A DNA stretch of 64,000 nt from an uncultured Christensenellaceae bacterium. GTDB lineage: Bacteria > Bacillota > Clostridia > Christensenellales > MGBC116941. The notes below the pieces were generated by a model that was not told the origin of the DNA, made no database searches, and was given only the letters and a program-made list of their open reading frames with translations. Below, in pieces: positions 63,632-64,000 of the stretch (positions are counted from its first letter, which is position 1; every line of letters begins with the position of its first letter). Both the position numbers and the translations under genes were made by a program. The stretch spans positions 1 to 64,000 of the forward strand of contig CAJUEF010000007.1 in NCBI GenBank assembly GCA_910585035.1, given 5' to 3'.

Positions 63632-64000
63632 ATGAACGCTAAGCAAAGGATAATGAGCTTTTTGGATAAGCAGGGCTTTTATATCGTGCTTGCTCTTTGT
63701 TTAGTGGTTATTTCCGTAACTGCCATATTATCTCTGACTAATGATAAAAGCGCCGACGATCAGGCGCAAACCCCGCCTGAAAGCCAGGTGCAGGAAGAGG
63801 ATCAGGGTCAGCAGGCAAACTATGCCGGTGAAAATATGGTTATGGAGGACGTGACCACAAGCGAGCAAACAAAGGAAGCAACCGAGAAAAAGGCAGAGCC
63901 TAAGCTTTCCCTTGCAAGACCTGTTCAGGGCGATGTTATTATGGAATTTGCAAACGACAAGCTGCTCTATAACAGCACGTTAAAGCAATGGACCACTCAT
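63632..64000 (+). CDS. spoIIQ: SpoIIQ-like M23-family protein, partial
   Basis: The N-terminal 123 residues are seen before the window ends. They have a membrane anchor (about 18-37), a long Gln/Glu/Asp-rich linker (40-90), then L-A-R-P-V-Q-G-D-V-I-M-E-F-A and the end of Q-W-T-T-H, which is the start of the LytM/M23 domain of SpoIIQ-type proteins. SpoIIQ on the forespore membrane holds SpoIIIAH across the engulfment space. Its place next to spoIID supports the call. The zinc residues lie beyond the edge. Confidence 0.85.
   Translation, partial: MNAKQRIMSFLDKQGFYIVLALCLVVISVTAILSLTNDKSADDQAQTPPESQVQEEDQGQQANYAGENMVMEDVTTSEQTKEATEKKAEPKLSLARPVQGDVIMEFANDKLLYNSTLKQWTTH

Overview
The window is AT-rich chromosomal DNA from a strictly anaerobic, endospore-forming member of the Clostridia. 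The anaerobic life style is indicated by class III ribonucleotide reductase (nrdDG), pyruvate:ferredoxin oxidoreductase, rubrerythrin with a PerR-type repressor, a mini-rubredoxin and several Fe-S or radical-SAM enzymes. Sporulation is indicated by spmA, spmB, spoIID and a spoIIQ-like gene cut by the right edge. Genes are tightly packed, SD sequences are mostly AGGAGG-like, and the SRP RNA is the long Firmicute type. I do not assign a genus.

Layout. 1-2435 (minus): an exported DUF2712-like protein upstream of three ABC-2-like membrane proteins; the last is cut by the left edge and the ATPase is presumably beyond it. 2794-5082: an XRE regulator divergent from a strong promoter with a 20-bp palindrome, driving two genes of unknown function; the second has a Cys...His pattern like CNF1/CheD deamidases. 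5136-9243: aroE, then nrdDG behind NrdR boxes and a small membrane protein. 9394-12868 (minus): a degenerate papain-like secreted protein, a metallophosphoesterase, a PHP phosphoesterase and an FlK-type thioesterase. 13041-18099: tRNA-Ser, znuCB-type importer, zinc-ribbon protein, CsoR-family repressor with a P1B metal ATPase, DUF4177 protein. 18327-23495: TetR regulator, polar amino-acid ABC importer, NhaD/ArsB-type transporter, mscL. 23606-26694: a methionine importer (metQ-metN-metI) behind a Met/Cys-rich leader peptide and an intrinsic terminator; its MetQ appears circularly permuted. 26860-33681 (minus): two DUF1540 proteins and addBA. 33814-38779: tRNA-Thr, DUF6809 and RHH proteins, a tandem palindromic repeat array, a dnaD/dnaC-like pair, rubredoxin, spmAB. 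38896-45410: metG-tatD-radical SAM-trmN6-rsmI-GNAT-recF in one direction. 45493-51767: gpsA, perR-rbr, a small XRE, tRNA-Ser, a hydrolase, ktrAB, SRP RNA. 51823-64000: purA, a QueG-like protein, small Cys-rich proteins, an M15 peptidase, PFOR, metA (acetyl-CoA type), murA, spoIID and spoIIQ.

Themes. Methionine and sulfur appear repeatedly (metQNI, metA, metG), as do oxygen/peroxide defence (perR-rbr-rubredoxin) and metal homeostasis (znuCB, csoR-ATPase). A family of AT-rich intergenic hairpins (about eleven copies, arms differing in sequence but still complementary) runs through the window and forms a tandem array of about 124 bp per unit before dnaD.

The strongest candidates for something new are the circularly permuted MetQ with its leader-peptide attenuator, the CNF1/CheD-like two-gene cassette at 3408-5082, and the structured palindromic repeat family. 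All identifications come from reading motifs; no database search was possible.
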